From Tsukamurella pseudospumae (GTDB lineage: Bacteria > Actinomycetota > Actinomycetes > Mycobacteriales > Mycobacteriaceae): a DNA stretch of 64,000 nt. The translations under genes were made by a program, and so were the position numbers. The stretch covers positions 62,001 through 126,000 of the forward strand of contig NZ_LSRE01000012.1 of the NCBI RefSeq assembly GCF_001575205.1, read 5' to 3'. Each line of letters opens with the position of its first letter. Position 1 is the stretch's first letter. Shown here piece after piece: positions 7,880-17,686 of the stretch. The notes below the pieces were generated by a model. The model was not told the DNA's origin, searched no databases, and saw only the letters and a list, made by a program, of their open reading frames with translations.

Positions 7880-8938
7880 TCAGCGGGGCTTGGCAGGGGT
7901 ACTGGACGGTGCGGCGGCCCCGGAGGTCGCCGGCGCGGCGCTCGACGGTGCGCCGGAGGGCTTGGCGGCCGTCGAGCCCGCGGGGGCGCCCGACGGTGCC
8001 ATCCGCAGCGTGACGGCCCCGGTGCGGCCGCGAACGGACGAGAGCGCGGTGTCGAGCAGCTGCCCGCCGTTGATGGTCGAGAGGGGCTCGGCGATGGCGC
8101 GCACCGACGGGAGCATCAGGTCGGACAGGTACTGCACGCTGGACGCCGAACGGTCCTCGAAGTTCTGGATGATCTTGAACAGCTCGAGCATGCCGTCCTT
8201 GATGACGTTCGGATAGTCGCCCTGGCTGATGTAGGACACGGAGTACGGCGCCATCTCGCCGTAGCCCTTGCCGAAGGTCCGCAGCGGCTGGTTCAGGCTC
8301 AGCAGCAGCGCGCCGACGTCGCCCGCGCGCGGGGTGATCGAGTTGAAGGACTGCATGAGGTCCTTGATGTCGGGCAGCTGCCGCAGGATCGACGTCGCGG
8401 TGAGCAGTGCGCCGGCGTCGATCGTGGGCACGGTCTGCTCCCCGGCGGGCAGGGCCTCGTCCGCGCGTGCGAGGAGACGCTGCACCGTCGCGGGATCGAG
8501 CTGCTTCATCAGGCGCGACAGCGAACTCGACAGCGCGCCGACGGTGGAATCAGCGGTGTCCACGACGCCCTCGAGGCGGGCGCCGTCGGGGACGGGCGCA
8601 CCGTCGCCCTGGGCGATGGTCAGGTAGGTCTCGCCCAGCCCGGACAGGTTCTGGACCCGGACCTTCGCGCCGGAGGTGATCCGGGTGTCCTTGGCGTAGC
8701 GGACCTCGACCTCGATGCGGTCGGCGTTGACCGTGAGGGCGCGGACCTTGCCGACCTCGACGCCCCGGTCGAGGACCCGCGAACCCTCCTGCAGCCCGTT
8801 GGCGTCGGTCAGCTGGATGTAGGCGGTGCGCTGCCCCGAGGGCGAGAGCCACTGCACGCCCTGCTGTCCCAGGAGGAGCACCGACACGACGACGAGCGCG
8901 ATCAGGCCGAGGGTGGAGGCGATTCCGGAACGGGTCAT
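7880..8938 (-). CDS. mce4F: Mce-family protein MceF (Mce4 steroid importer)
   Basis: The 352-residue protein has an N-terminal membrane anchor (ASTLGLIALVVVSVLLLG), an MCE/MlaD beta-barrel domain (TAYIQLTDANGLQEGSRVLDRGVEVGKV at about 38-65), a long helical region, and a low-complexity Ala/Ser/Pro tail. Mce proteins form a hexameric tunnel carrying lipid substrates across the periplasm to the YrbE permeases. The ATG at 8938 overlaps mce4E by ATGA; longer in-frame starts lie inside mce4E. The tail is partly encoded by repeats of the GACGGTGC word discussed under findings. Confidence 0.92.
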   Translation of the reverse strand: MTRSGIASTLGLIALVVVSVLLLGQQGVQWLSPSGQRTAYIQLTDANGLQEGSRVLDRGVEVGKVRALTVNADRIEVEVRYAKDTRITSGAKVRVQNLSGLGETYLTIAQGDGAPVPDGARLEGVVDTADSTVGALSSSLSRLMKQLDPATVQRLLARADEALPAGEQTVPTIDAGALLTATSILRQLPDIKDLMQSFNSITPRAGDVGALLLSLNQPLRTFGKGYGEMAPYSVSYISQGDYPNVIKDGMLELFKIIQNFEDRSASSVQYLSDLMLPSVRAIAEPLSTINGGQLLDTALSSVRGRTGAVTLRMAPSGAPAGSTAAKPSGAPSSAAPATSGAAAPSSTPAKPR

Positions 8939-9963
8939 CGTGCCTGTCCGATCAGTCGGAGGACCTTGACCGTGCCGGGCGAGAGATCCTGCCCGCCCGC
9001 GCCGGTCACCGAATCGATCTTGACGACGGGCTTGTTCACGAACGGCACGAGGTTCTTGTTCACCAGGATCGATCCACCGTGAATCGCCGTGCCCAGCGAC
9101 ACCATGTCGGCCGTGAGCAGCTCGAACAGGTCCGACGAACTGTTCATCAGCGGGATCAGCCACGAGCCCTGTTGCAGCATGCCGCCGACGGCGGGCAGCA
9201 GGACGCCGATGTTCGACATCAGCTTGCCCTGGTTGCTCCAGTACTTGAGGTGGTAGGGCGACAACGTGTCCTTGAAGTTCTTCTCCTGCTTGGCCAGTCG
9301 GTCCGCCATCTCCGTGGCGGAGTCGAGCAGCCGGTTGACCTCGGCGGTCGACGACCCGATGCCCGTGACATCGCGGCTCAGCTGATCGGAGAGCTGCTCG
9401 AACTGCGGGCGGTCCTTGGGCACCGCGGTGTTGAGCCGGTTGATCGTGCGGCTGATCTCCTGCACCGAGCCGCTGCCGAAGTAGTCCGCCAGGATGGTGA
9501 GCGTGCTCTCCACCGAGCGGGGCGGGCTCGTCTGCGTCAGGGGAACAACGGATCCCGCGCGGAGCGGCGTGGCGGAGGCGCTCGGCGTCGCCGGTGCCTC
9601 GAGCCGGACGTAGGCCTCACCCAACAGGGTGTCCTGCAGGACCGAGGCGTGGATGTCCGAGGGCAGCTCGACCGACTTGTCCACGCGGACGGTGACGGTG
9701 GCCGCGTCCTCACCCAGGTTGACCGCCTTGACCCGGCCGACGGTCAGCCCGCCGAGCGAGATCCGCGCACCGATGGGAAGGTTCAGGACGTCCGCGAACT
9801 GCAGCTTCACGTCGTACTGGTCGCCGTCGCCGATCGGGTTGCGCATGTCCATGTTCGCCGGGCTCACCGTGCATCCGGCGAGCATGACGCCCGCGGTCAG
9901 CGCGATCGCTGCGGCGACGGACCGGGGGAGCCAGCGGACGGGCTTCCGAGTGCCGAACATCAT
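8935..9963 (-). CDS. mce4E: Mce-family lipoprotein MceE (LprN-like)
   Basis: The 342-residue protein has a lipoprotein signal peptide ending in LAGC (VAAAIALTAGVMLAGCTVSP), an MCE domain (YDVKLQFADVLNLPIGARIS ... GRVKAVNLG) and the long helical segment typical of Mce subunits. The lipid anchor is the hallmark of the E subunit in six-gene Mce operons. ATG 9963 overlaps the mce4D stop as ATGA; a second Met follows immediately. Confidence 0.93.
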   Translation of the reverse strand: MMFGTRKPVRWLPRSVAAAIALTAGVMLAGCTVSPANMDMRNPIGDGDQYDVKLQFADVLNLPIGARISLGGLTVGRVKAVNLGEDAATVTVRVDKSVELPSDIHASVLQDTLLGEAYVRLEAPATPSASATPLRAGSVVPLTQTSPPRSVESTLTILADYFGSGSVQEISRTINRLNTAVPKDRPQFEQLSDQLSRDVTGIGSSTAEVNRLLDSATEMADRLAKQEKNFKDTLSPYHLKYWSNQGKLMSNIGVLLPAVGGMLQQGSWLIPLMNSSSDLFELLTADMVSLGTAIHGGSILVNKNLVPFVNKPVVKIDSVTGAGGQDLSPGTVKVLRLIGQAR

Positions 9964-11045
9964 CGACCTCCCTGCAGGGGCAGCTGGAGCAGGTTGACGG
10001 TGGCGGTCTGCGCCTTGCCGGCGACGACCGAACAACTCCCCGGCGCCTGGGCGTTGATGCTCGCGCAGAGCTTCGCCGGATCGCTCGTCGCGACCGTGGT
10101 GACGGGGACCCCGGCGACGGTCACGGGGCCCTCGTCGCCGCCGCGGGGCAGGTACGGCGCGATCTGCGAGCCGAACACCGGGAGCGTCCGGGCGAGCGCC
10201 TCGTTCGAGCGCACGCCGGTCGCGGCGAGCCGCACCGCGTCGGCGGCCATCGTGCCGCCGGGCCGCAGGATGTGGCCGTAGCGGCGCATCGCATCGTCGC
10301 CCACCAGGAAGAACACCGGCAGCGTCTGGAAGATCTCCGACACCGCGGGGAAGGTGACCTTGCCGTACTGGTCCAGCACGTTGCCCACGTGCTGCAGGGT
10401 GAGCAGAAGCTCGCCCCACTGCGAGTCCATGCTCTGCATCAGCGGCCGGATGTCGCTCACCACGGTGGTGACATCGCCGAGGAAGCCCGCCGGATCGCTG
10501 AGCAGCGTCGAGAGATTGTTGAGCGAGCGAGCGGCCTGCGGCGGCACCGACGGACCGACCTCGGTGTCGAGCCGGGTGAGCAGCTTGCCGAGGTCGGCGG
10601 AGGCCCCGCCCTCGGTCACCGAATCGACCAGCCGCGTTGCGGCGGAGGTGGTCTCGGAGATCGATTTCGGCGTCGCGGTCCGGTCCCGGGTGATGCAGTT
10701 CCCGGGGGAGAGCGTCGCGCCGGACGAGTAGTTGCCGACCAGCTCGAGCGAGCGGTCCGCGAGGATCGAGGTCGAGCGGGTGACCGCCTTCACGGTGGCC
10801 GGAAGGGTGCGCCCGGAGACGTCGAAGGTGACCTTCACGCCGTCGCCGTTGGGCTCGACCTTGCGCACCGCACCGATCTTCACGCCCATCTGCGTGACGT
10901 CGTTGTTCGGGTAGAGGCCGATGCCGTCGGCCAGGTAGGCGCACTGGGTGGTGGAAGCCGCTGCGGCGGTGCCGATCGCGGTGGGAACCGTCGCGGCGAC
11001 GAGGGCGGCGGCCGCCGCGATCAGGGAGATCCTCGTGGGGCGCAT
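9960..11045 (-). CDS. mce4D: Mce-family protein MceD
   Basis: The 361-residue protein carries an N-terminal signal/anchor (ISLIAAAAALVAATVPTAIG), an MCE domain (TQCAYLADGIGLYPNNDVTQ, GVKIGAVRKVEPNGDGVKV) and helical repeats, ending in QLPLQGGR. It is one of six subunits of the lipid-transfer tunnel. The start ATG 11045 overlaps the last base of the mce4C stop (TGATG). It is somewhat shorter than many MceD proteins, which often have long C-terminal extensions. Confidence 0.9.
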   Translation of the reverse strand: MRPTRISLIAAAAALVAATVPTAIGTAAAASTTQCAYLADGIGLYPNNDVTQMGVKIGAVRKVEPNGDGVKVTFDVSGRTLPATVKAVTRSTSILADRSLELVGNYSSGATLSPGNCITRDRTATPKSISETTSAATRLVDSVTEGGASADLGKLLTRLDTEVGPSVPPQAARSLNNLSTLLSDPAGFLGDVTTVVSDIRPLMQSMDSQWGELLLTLQHVGNVLDQYGKVTFPAVSEIFQTLPVFFLVGDDAMRRYGHILRPGGTMAADAVRLAATGVRSNEALARTLPVFGSQIAPYLPRGGDEGPVTVAGVPVTTVATSDPAKLCASINAQAPGSCSVVAGKAQTATVNLLQLPLQGGR

Positions 11046-12037
11046 CAGCAGCTCACCGTCGCCGTCGGGAAGCACAGGCGGCTGGCCAGCACCGTGTCGG
11101 GCGACATGGGCTTGCCCTGCTTCTCCAGTGTCTTCTGCATGGTGTCGATCGCCTTCTGCAGCTCGCCGATCATCGCGGGGATGGTCACGTTGGTCGTCTT
11201 CAGCGCGGACTCCATCTTGGCGAAGGCGTCGCCGAGGGTGTCGCGGTACTTCCAATAGAGATCGAGGAAGGGTTTGATCTTGCCGAACATCCCGGCGAGG
11301 CCCTGGTAGGCGATGCCGAAGTTGGCGGCGGTCTGATCGAGCGTGACGATCGCCAGAGACGCCTTATGGATCATGTTCATGATGGTCTCGCGCTGCTTGG
11401 CGAAATCGGTGGTGTACTGCGTGCTGATGTTGACGATGCGCCCCACCTGGTCGCGCTGGTCGGTGAGCTGTCCGATGAGCGAGTTCACGCCCTTGACGAT
11501 GTTGTCGACGGAACCCGGGTTCGAGTCGAGGCCCGTGCTCAGCGCCTTGATCGACGCGGCGAGTTGCGTCCGGTCGACCGGCACCAGCTTCTCCGGCGTG
11601 TCCTGCAGCAGGTCGCCGATGCTGTACGGCAGCTCGACCCGCGTGCGGGGGATCGGCTTGTCGCCCAGGGACGCCCGGCCCGCGGAGTTGACCGCGACGT
11701 AGAAGCCGCCGGCGACGGTGAGCATCCGGACGGCGACGGAGGTCTGATCGCCCACGAACACGGAGTCGTCGATCCGCGCCGTCACCTCGACGTCGTCCTT
11801 GCGCAGGTCCACCGCGGAGATCGACCCGATGCGCACGCCCGAGGCTCGTACCTCGACGCCGGGCTTGATGAGCGCCGCGTCCTGGGTGACGAAGGTGAGT
11901 TCCTTCTGCCCCGGCGGTCGCAGGTACACGTACGCCAGGCCCGCGGTGATGAGCAGCGCCACGGCCACGGCGATCGCGCCGATCCGCGTGCTGCGGTTGA
12001 TGAGTCCGCGCCAGGGCGGACGTCCGGTGAAGATCAT
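11045..12037 (-). CDS. mce4C: Mce-family protein MceC
   Basis: The 330-residue protein begins with a basic segment and a transmembrane anchor (IGAIAVAVALLITAGLAYVY), followed by the MCE domain (ELTFVTQDAALIKPGVEVRA, GVRIGSISAVDLRKDDVEV) and the helical Mce region. It starts at ATG 12037, overlapping mce4B by ATGA. It is a subunit of the Mce4 steroid import channel by context. Confidence 0.92.
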   Translation of the reverse strand: MIFTGRPPWRGLINRSTRIGAIAVAVALLITAGLAYVYLRPPGQKELTFVTQDAALIKPGVEVRASGVRIGSISAVDLRKDDVEVTARIDDSVFVGDQTSVAVRMLTVAGGFYVAVNSAGRASLGDKPIPRTRVELPYSIGDLLQDTPEKLVPVDRTQLAASIKALSTGLDSNPGSVDNIVKGVNSLIGQLTDQRDQVGRIVNISTQYTTDFAKQRETIMNMIHKASLAIVTLDQTAANFGIAYQGLAGMFGKIKPFLDLYWKYRDTLGDAFAKMESALKTTNVTIPAMIGELQKAIDTMQKTLEKQGKPMSPDTVLASRLCFPTATVSC

Positions 12038-13038
12038 TTCAGGCACACCGTCACATTCGTTCCGCCGGTCAGCACGGTGACCTTGTTCGGGAGTTGTGCC
12101 GTGCCCTTCGAGCACGGCGCCGGCGGCGCGCCGAGCAGCGCGGCGACACCGGTGAACAGACCCGGCAGCTTGCCCATGGCCTGGACGGCCGCACCCGGAT
12201 CCTTGAAGGCGGTGCGGACGAGGTTCTCCACGTCGAGGTCCTTGGACAGGCCGAGCGCCGTGAGCACCCGGTTGGTCGCGGCGCCGAACCCGGGCCCGTA
12301 CGTGGCGGTGCGCCGGAACTCGTCGAGGTTCTCGAGCACCTTCGTCAGCAACAGGTCGAAGTTGACGATGAACTCCACGACCTGCGGCGAGTAGTCGTTG
12401 ATCATGTTCGCGACCCGGGTGACGTTGTCGATGAGGGTCTTGATCACGGTCTGTCGATCGGCCAGGTTCGCGGTGATCTTGTCGATCGCCCCGAAGGTCT
12501 GCGCCGCGGTGGTGTCGTCGCCCTGCAGGAGTCCGAGCAGGTTGCGGGTCAGATCGTTGACGTCCTCGGGGCTCAACGTGCGCAGCACGGGCGCGAGACC
12601 GTTGAACAGGGTCGTGATGTCGAACGACGGTGTGGTGCGGCCCATCGGGATCGTCGAGGTGGGCACGCCGCCGGCGGAGGAGCCGGGCTGGACCTCGATG
12701 AACCGCTCGCCGGTGAGGTTGCGGTACTTGACCGCGACCCGCGTGGTCGAGGTGACGGGGTGGTCCTTCTGCGCGGAGAAGCCGACCACCGCCTCATTGC
12801 CGTTCCCGTCGGCCGTGCTGCGGACGTCGACCGCGGTGACCTTGCCGATGAGCACGCCGCGCAGCCGCACGTCGCTGCCGACGCGCAGGCCCGACGCGTC
12901 GGACAGGTGCGCCTCGTAGTCGCGGGTCTCGCCGCCCGCCGGGTTGCGCAGCGCGGCGAAGATGCCCGCGGCGATGACCAGCGTGACGACGAGCGCGATC
13001 GCCAGGGTGACGGCGGCGCGGGTGTTCTTCGCGCGCAT
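12034..13038 (-). CDS. mce4B: Mce-family protein MceB
   Basis: The 334-residue protein has an N-terminal transmembrane segment (AAVTLAIALVVTLVIAAGIF), an MCE domain (DYEAHLSDASGLRVGSDVRL, GVLIGKVTAVDV) and the following helical domain (DLTRNLLGLLQGDDTTAAQTF). It begins at ATG 13038, one base beyond the mce4A stop, and ends overlapping mce4C. It is a subunit of the six-protein Mce channel. Confidence 0.92.
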   Translation of the reverse strand: MRAKNTRAAVTLAIALVVTLVIAAGIFAALRNPAGGETRDYEAHLSDASGLRVGSDVRLRGVLIGKVTAVDVRSTADGNGNEAVVGFSAQKDHPVTSTTRVAVKYRNLTGERFIEVQPGSSAGGVPTSTIPMGRTTPSFDITTLFNGLAPVLRTLSPEDVNDLTRNLLGLLQGDDTTAAQTFGAIDKITANLADRQTVIKTLIDNVTRVANMINDYSPQVVEFIVNFDLLLTKVLENLDEFRRTATYGPGFGAATNRVLTALGLSKDLDVENLVRTAFKDPGAAVQAMGKLPGLFTGVAALLGAPPAPCSKGTAQLPNKVTVLTGGTNVTVCLK

Positions 13039-13039
13039 G

Positions 13040-14071
13040 TCAGCGACCCCCCTCGAGCACGGAGGCGGCTGCCGGGATGCGATCGGCGATGATGTTCATG
13101 CGCAGTGCGGTGCCCTCCGGAACGGTGATGAAAGCGTTGTTCAGGCCGGTGATCAACGGGACGATCTGACGCGGGACGCTGACGGTGCGCATCACCTTGG
13201 TCGTGCTGTCCATGACGACGCGCAGCAGCACGGTGCCGGACGTGAACTCCTTCTCGTGCGAGCCGAACATGTCGGCCAGCGGGGTGAAGAAGCCGGTGCC
13301 CAGCAGGGTCGTCGTCTTGTCGATCTTGTCGTAGTTGTTGACCGTGTAGTCGAGCGTCCCGGCCGCCTCGCCGCCGCGCATCTGCGGGACGAACCAGCCC
13401 TCGAAAGCGCCCTCGACCAGGCCCGGCACCCCGTCGAGCGTGGTGCGTACGGTGCGCAGCGTGGTCGCGATGGGCACCTTGACGGTGAGCGCGTTCTGCT
13501 GCTCGACCGAGAACGCGACCTGCAGCAGCGGGGTGATGGCCTGCGTGTACGAGGTGGCCTTCTTGGTGACCTCGATCAGCTTCGGCGTCATCACGCCGGA
13601 GACGGAGACCGCGCTTCGGGTGAGCAGGTCCGAGATGGTGTCGTTGCTGGACACGGGGCGCAGGGTGCTACCGGAGCGCAGGTCCCCGCCGCCCTTGCCC
13701 GGGACCAGGGCCATCTCGGTGACGCCGAAGTAGTTGCCGGGCTGGTAGCGCACCGACAGCGCGTCGGTCAGGCCGCGGATGCTCCCGCGGTCCAGCCGGA
13801 CCGCGACCTTGGCCTGGCCCGCGCGGGGGATCACGACGGACTGGACCTCGCCGACCGGGACGCCGCGGAGCGTGACCCGCGTGCCGGCCTTCACGCCCGG
13901 GCCCACGTCCGCGGATTCGACGGTGACCGCGAGGCGGCTGTCCGATGCGGGGATACGGGAGGAGATGAACCCTGCCAGGGCCGCCACCAGGATGACCGCG
14001 ACGGTCGCGGCGCCCACGACGAAGAAGACCCGCTGTTGGCGTTGCGGTGTGCCACCGAGCAATTCGTACAC
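13040..14071 (-). CDS. mce4A: Mce-family protein MceA
   Basis: The 343-residue protein starts at GTG 14071 with the ribosome-binding site AGGGGGAG a few bases upstream; the open frame continues further only by running antiparallel to nothing meaningful inside yrbE4B. It has a membrane anchor (VFFVVGAATVAVILVAALAG) and an MCE domain (LAVTVESADVGPGVKAGTRV, RGVPVGEVQSV). The A subunit is first in every mce operon, directly after the two yrbE genes, as here. Confidence 0.92.
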   Translation of the reverse strand: MYELLGGTPQRQQRVFFVVGAATVAVILVAALAGFISSRIPASDSRLAVTVESADVGPGVKAGTRVTLRGVPVGEVQSVVIPRAGQAKVAVRLDRGSIRGLTDALSVRYQPGNYFGVTEMALVPGKGGGDLRSGSTLRPVSSNDTISDLLTRSAVSVSGVMTPKLIEVTKKATSYTQAITPLLQVAFSVEQQNALTVKVPIATTLRTVRTTLDGVPGLVEGAFEGWFVPQMRGGEAAGTLDYTVNNYDKIDKTTTLLGTGFFTPLADMFGSHEKEFTSGTVLLRVVMDSTTKVMRTVSVPRQIVPLITGLNNAFITVPEGTALRMNIIADRIPAAASVLEGGR

Positions 14072-14079
14072 GGCTCCCC

Positions 14080-14949
14080 CTAACCCTTGAACACGATCTC
14101 GGGCGTGATGCCCCACATCACGATGGTCATGATGAAGTCGAGCGTCAGCACGGTGACGAGGCTCGCGCGCACGGCGCGTCCACTCGCGAGGCCGACGCCC
14201 TCCGGGCCGCCCTTGGCGAAGTACCCGTAGTAGCAGTGGATGATCGTGACGGCCGCGCAGAAGACCACGGCCTTGACCGTGGACAGCGCGATGTCGCCGG
14301 GGCTGAGGAACTGCTCGAAGTAGTGGTTGTAGGTGCCCTGCGCCTGGCCGTGGAAGACGACCACGATGAGCTTGCAGGTGAGGAAACTGAGCAGCAGCGT
14401 GAGCAGGTAGGCGGGGAGCACCACGACGATGCCGGCGATCAAGCGGGTGCTGACCACGTACGGGATCGACCGGATACCGAGCGCCTCCACGGCGTCGATC
14501 TCCTCCGCGATCCGCATCGAGCCGATCTGCGCGGTCATGCGGCAGCCGGCCTGCGCCGCGAAGCCGATGCCGGCGGAGATCGGGATCATCTCGCGGATGT
14601 TCGCGAGGCCGCCGATGACGCCGGTGAGGGGGCCGAAGCCGATGAGGTTCAGGCCCGCGTAGGCCTCGATCGCGACGGCCGCGCCGCTGGCGGCGCCGAG
14701 GATGACCATCATGACGACCACGCCGCCGTCGACGATGACGGACCCGCGGCCCCACGCGAGCTGCTTGAGCACCCGCGAGGTCTCCCCGCGGTACTTCTTG
14801 AGCGCGAGGGGCACGAGGTAGATCGATTGCGCGACGAAGACGACGGCCTCGCCGATCCGGGCCACGAGCCCGGCCGGGCCCGAGGCGAGGGCGCTGCCTT
14901 TCGGCTTCGCGGTCGGCTTCTCGACGGGAGCGGTTGCGTTCGTGGTCAT
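14080..14949 (-). CDS. yrbE4B: YrbE/MlaE-family permease YrbE4B
   Basis: The 289-residue integral membrane protein is of the MlaE family, with about five to six transmembrane helices and the family motif region EEIDAVEALGIRSIPYVVST. It pairs with YrbE4A as the permease core driven by an MceG ATPase, which is not encoded in this window and is usually unlinked. It is separated from mce4A by 8 bp. Its cytoplasmic N-terminus is Lys/Pro-rich (VEKPTAKPKGSALASG). Confidence 0.94.
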   Translation of the reverse strand: MTTNATAPVEKPTAKPKGSALASGPAGLVARIGEAVVFVAQSIYLVPLALKKYRGETSRVLKQLAWGRGSVIVDGGVVVMMVILGAASGAAVAIEAYAGLNLIGFGPLTGVIGGLANIREMIPISAGIGFAAQAGCRMTAQIGSMRIAEEIDAVEALGIRSIPYVVSTRLIAGIVVVLPAYLLTLLLSFLTCKLIVVVFHGQAQGTYNHYFEQFLSPGDIALSTVKAVVFCAAVTIIHCYYGYFAKGGPEGVGLASGRAVRASLVTVLTLDFIMTIVMWGITPEIVFKG

Positions 14950-14950
14950 C

Positions 14951-15769
14951 TCACGCCACCTGACTCGGGAAGAACATCGTCTGCAACTGGGTCAGGCCCA
15001 GGAAGGAGAGGAAGATCAGCGTGATCGACAGCACCACCGAGGAGTTCACGCCGTCGGCGACGCCGCGCGGGCCGCCCGAGGCCTCCAGTCCGCGGAGACC
15101 GGCCACCAGGCCGACGATCATCGCCCCGGTCTCGGCTTTGAGTACCGCGAACGCGAGGTCCGACGGTGCCGAGAACGCGCCGAAGGACGACCAGAACCCA
15201 CCGGAGCTGAGCCCGAACTGCCACACCGAGACCGTGAGCGCCACGACCATCGCGACCGCGACGATCGCCACCAGCAGCATCGGCGCGATGAGCATCAGCG
15301 CGAGCATGCGCGGTGCGATCAGCCGGGCGATCGGGTCGACGCCCATGACCTGCATGGCCTGCAGTTCCTCGCGCACCGTGCGGGAGCCCAGGTCGGCGGC
15401 GATGGCGGAGGCGCAGACGCCGCCCAGCAGCACGCCGGTGGCGAGCGGCGCACCCTGGCGGATGATGCCGATGCCGCTGGCGGCACCGACCAGGGAGTTC
15501 GCCCCGACGGTATCGACCAGTGCGCCGACCTGCACCGACACCACCGCGCCGAACGGGATGGCGACGAGGATCGCGGGCAGCGTGGTCACTCGCAGCAACG
15601 TGACCGCCTGCGTGATCGTCTCGCCGACCGCGAAGTTCCGCTTGAGGACTCCGCGCACCGTCCACGTGATGATCTGCCCGGCCAACAGGACCGACCGGCC
15701 GACCGTGGACAGGCTCTTGGTGAAGATCGCCGCCAACTGATACAGCCGGTACAGCGCCGCGGCCCTCAT
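14951..15769 (-). CDS. yrbE4A: YrbE/MlaE-family permease YrbE4A
   Basis: The 272-residue MlaE-family permease has the conserved loop REELQAMQVMGVDPIARLIAPRM and several hydrophobic helices. It is the first structural gene of the mce4 operon. The start ATG 15769 has only a weak ribosome-binding site, but an eight-codon frame with a good one overlaps it (15766-15792), suggesting translational coupling. The KstR box at 15849-15862 lies 57 bp before that frame. In M. tuberculosis and Rhodococcus this permease pair serves cholesterol uptake. Confidence 0.94.
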   Translation of the reverse strand: MRAAALYRLYQLAAIFTKSLSTVGRSVLLAGQIITWTVRGVLKRNFAVGETITQAVTLLRVTTLPAILVAIPFGAVVSVQVGALVDTVGANSLVGAASGIGIIRQGAPLATGVLLGGVCASAIAADLGSRTVREELQAMQVMGVDPIARLIAPRMLALMLIAPMLLVAIVAVAMVVALTVSVWQFGLSSGGFWSSFGAFSAPSDLAFAVLKAETGAMIVGLVAGLRGLEASGGPRGVADGVNSSVVLSITLIFLSFLGLTQLQTMFFPSQVA

Positions 15770-15792
15770 GCCGTGCCTGACGAACGCGCCAT
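15766..15792 (-). CDS. Eight-codon leader frame overlapping the yrbE4A start
   Basis: ATG 15792 is preceded by the purine-rich GGGAGAGGG at suitable spacing and reads MARSSGTA before a TGA that overlaps the yrbE4A ATG (GCATGAGG). It may deliver ribosomes to yrbE4A, whose own ribosome-binding site is poor. It could equally be chance; no translation evidence is available. Confidence 0.35.
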   Translation of the reverse strand: MARSSGTA

Positions 15793-15848
15793 CGTCTGTC
15801 CCTCTCCCTCAATTATCGGAAGGAGCGTATCAACTGCCGGGGCAAAAC

Positions 15849-15862
15849 TAGTACGTGTTTCA
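15849..15862. promoter_or_regulatory. KstR box upstream of the mce4 operon
   Basis: TAGTACGTGTTTCA matches 7 of 8 fixed positions of TnnAACnnGTTnnA and lies between kstR and yrbE4A. The flanks (ACTAG...TTTCAGT) match the hsaE box. Confidence 0.7.
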
Positions 15863-15900
15863 GTTTTTCGGTTAAGAACCCGCTGTGAACAGGTGGTTCG

Positions 15901-16527
15901 TCAGTCCTTGATCAGGAGGTCGACGGCGACCGAGAGCCGCTTCTGCACTTCCGTCGCGGACGCGCGGTGCGTCACCCAGGCGACGAGGTTCGCCATCCAT
16001 ACGTCGGCGATGAGGTGGAAGGTGTCGCGCTGGCGATCGTCCGGGTCCTCCACGCCGAGCGCGTGCGCGAACATGTCCTCCAGCAGACGGCCGACCCGCT
16101 CCACCTCGGCGGCGGCCGTGGCGTCCGCGAACATGAACGCCCGCACCATGGCCTCGGTCAGCAGCGGTGCCCGCTGCAGCGCCTCGGTGTTGCGGTCCAG
16201 GACGAACATCAGTCGCTCGGCGGAGGTGTCGCCGGGGATCTGCGCCTTCCCGATCCGCTCGCCCGCCCGCTCGAACTGGCTGACCAGTCCCGCGACCAGA
16301 AGGTGCACCTTCGACGGGAAGTACCGGTACAGCGTGCCGAGCGCGACATCCGCCTTCTTGGCCACCGCGCGCATCTGCACCGCGTCGTAGCCGCCCTTGC
16401 GGGCCAGCGCCAACGTGGCGTCGATGATGCGCTTGCGCCGCTCGCGCTGCCCCGCGGTGTCGAGGTCCTCCCGCGGCGGAGCTGCGGTGGCGGTGGCGGT
16501 AGCGGCGGGGGTGCCTTCGGGCGGCAT
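15901..16527 (-). CDS. kstR: Cholesterol catabolism regulator KstR (TetR family)
   Basis: The 208-residue TetR protein is strikingly similar to M. tuberculosis KstR: QRERRKRIIDATLALARKGG, YDAVQMRAVAKKADVALGTL, YRYFPSKVHLLV in the DNA-binding domain, then PLLTEAMVRAFMFADATAAA and DVWMANLVAWVTHRASATEV. KstR represses sterol uptake and degradation genes and is released by steroid-CoA thioesters. It sits beside the mce4 operon and has its own KstR-like box 79 bp upstream, consistent with autoregulation. The unusual N-terminal Ala/Thr/Pro stretch (about 20 residues) is probably disordered. Confidence 0.95.
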   Translation of the reverse strand: MPPEGTPAATATATAAPPREDLDTAGQRERRKRIIDATLALARKGGYDAVQMRAVAKKADVALGTLYRYFPSKVHLLVAGLVSQFERAGERIGKAQIPGDTSAERLMFVLDRNTEALQRAPLLTEAMVRAFMFADATAAAEVERVGRLLEDMFAHALGVEDPDDRQRDTFHLIADVWMANLVAWVTHRASATEVQKRLSVAVDLLIKD

Positions 16528-16605
16528 GGATGGTCACCTCGTAGATCTCGTCGGCCGCCGGGTCGATGGCCCGGACGGTCGGGTCGCGTCTGATGTCGCG
16601 ATAAT

Positions 16606-16619
16606 TGAAACAGGTTTTC
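16606..16619. promoter_or_regulatory. KstR box upstream of kstR
   Basis: TGAAACAGGTTTTC matches 7 of 8 fixed positions of the KstR consensus. It lies in the 148-bp gap between kstR and rmlB and predicts autoregulation. Confidence 0.6.
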
Positions 16620-16675
16620 GCGCCGGACCTGTGCTTTCCGCGGTGGTTCGGTCGAAGATCACACGATTTCCGGCG

Positions 16676-17686
<1,011 letters not shown>

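Noticed and set aside
6578-9082. 834-codon plus-strand frame
   Set aside because: Antisense to fadE34 and mce4F; low-complexity composition only.
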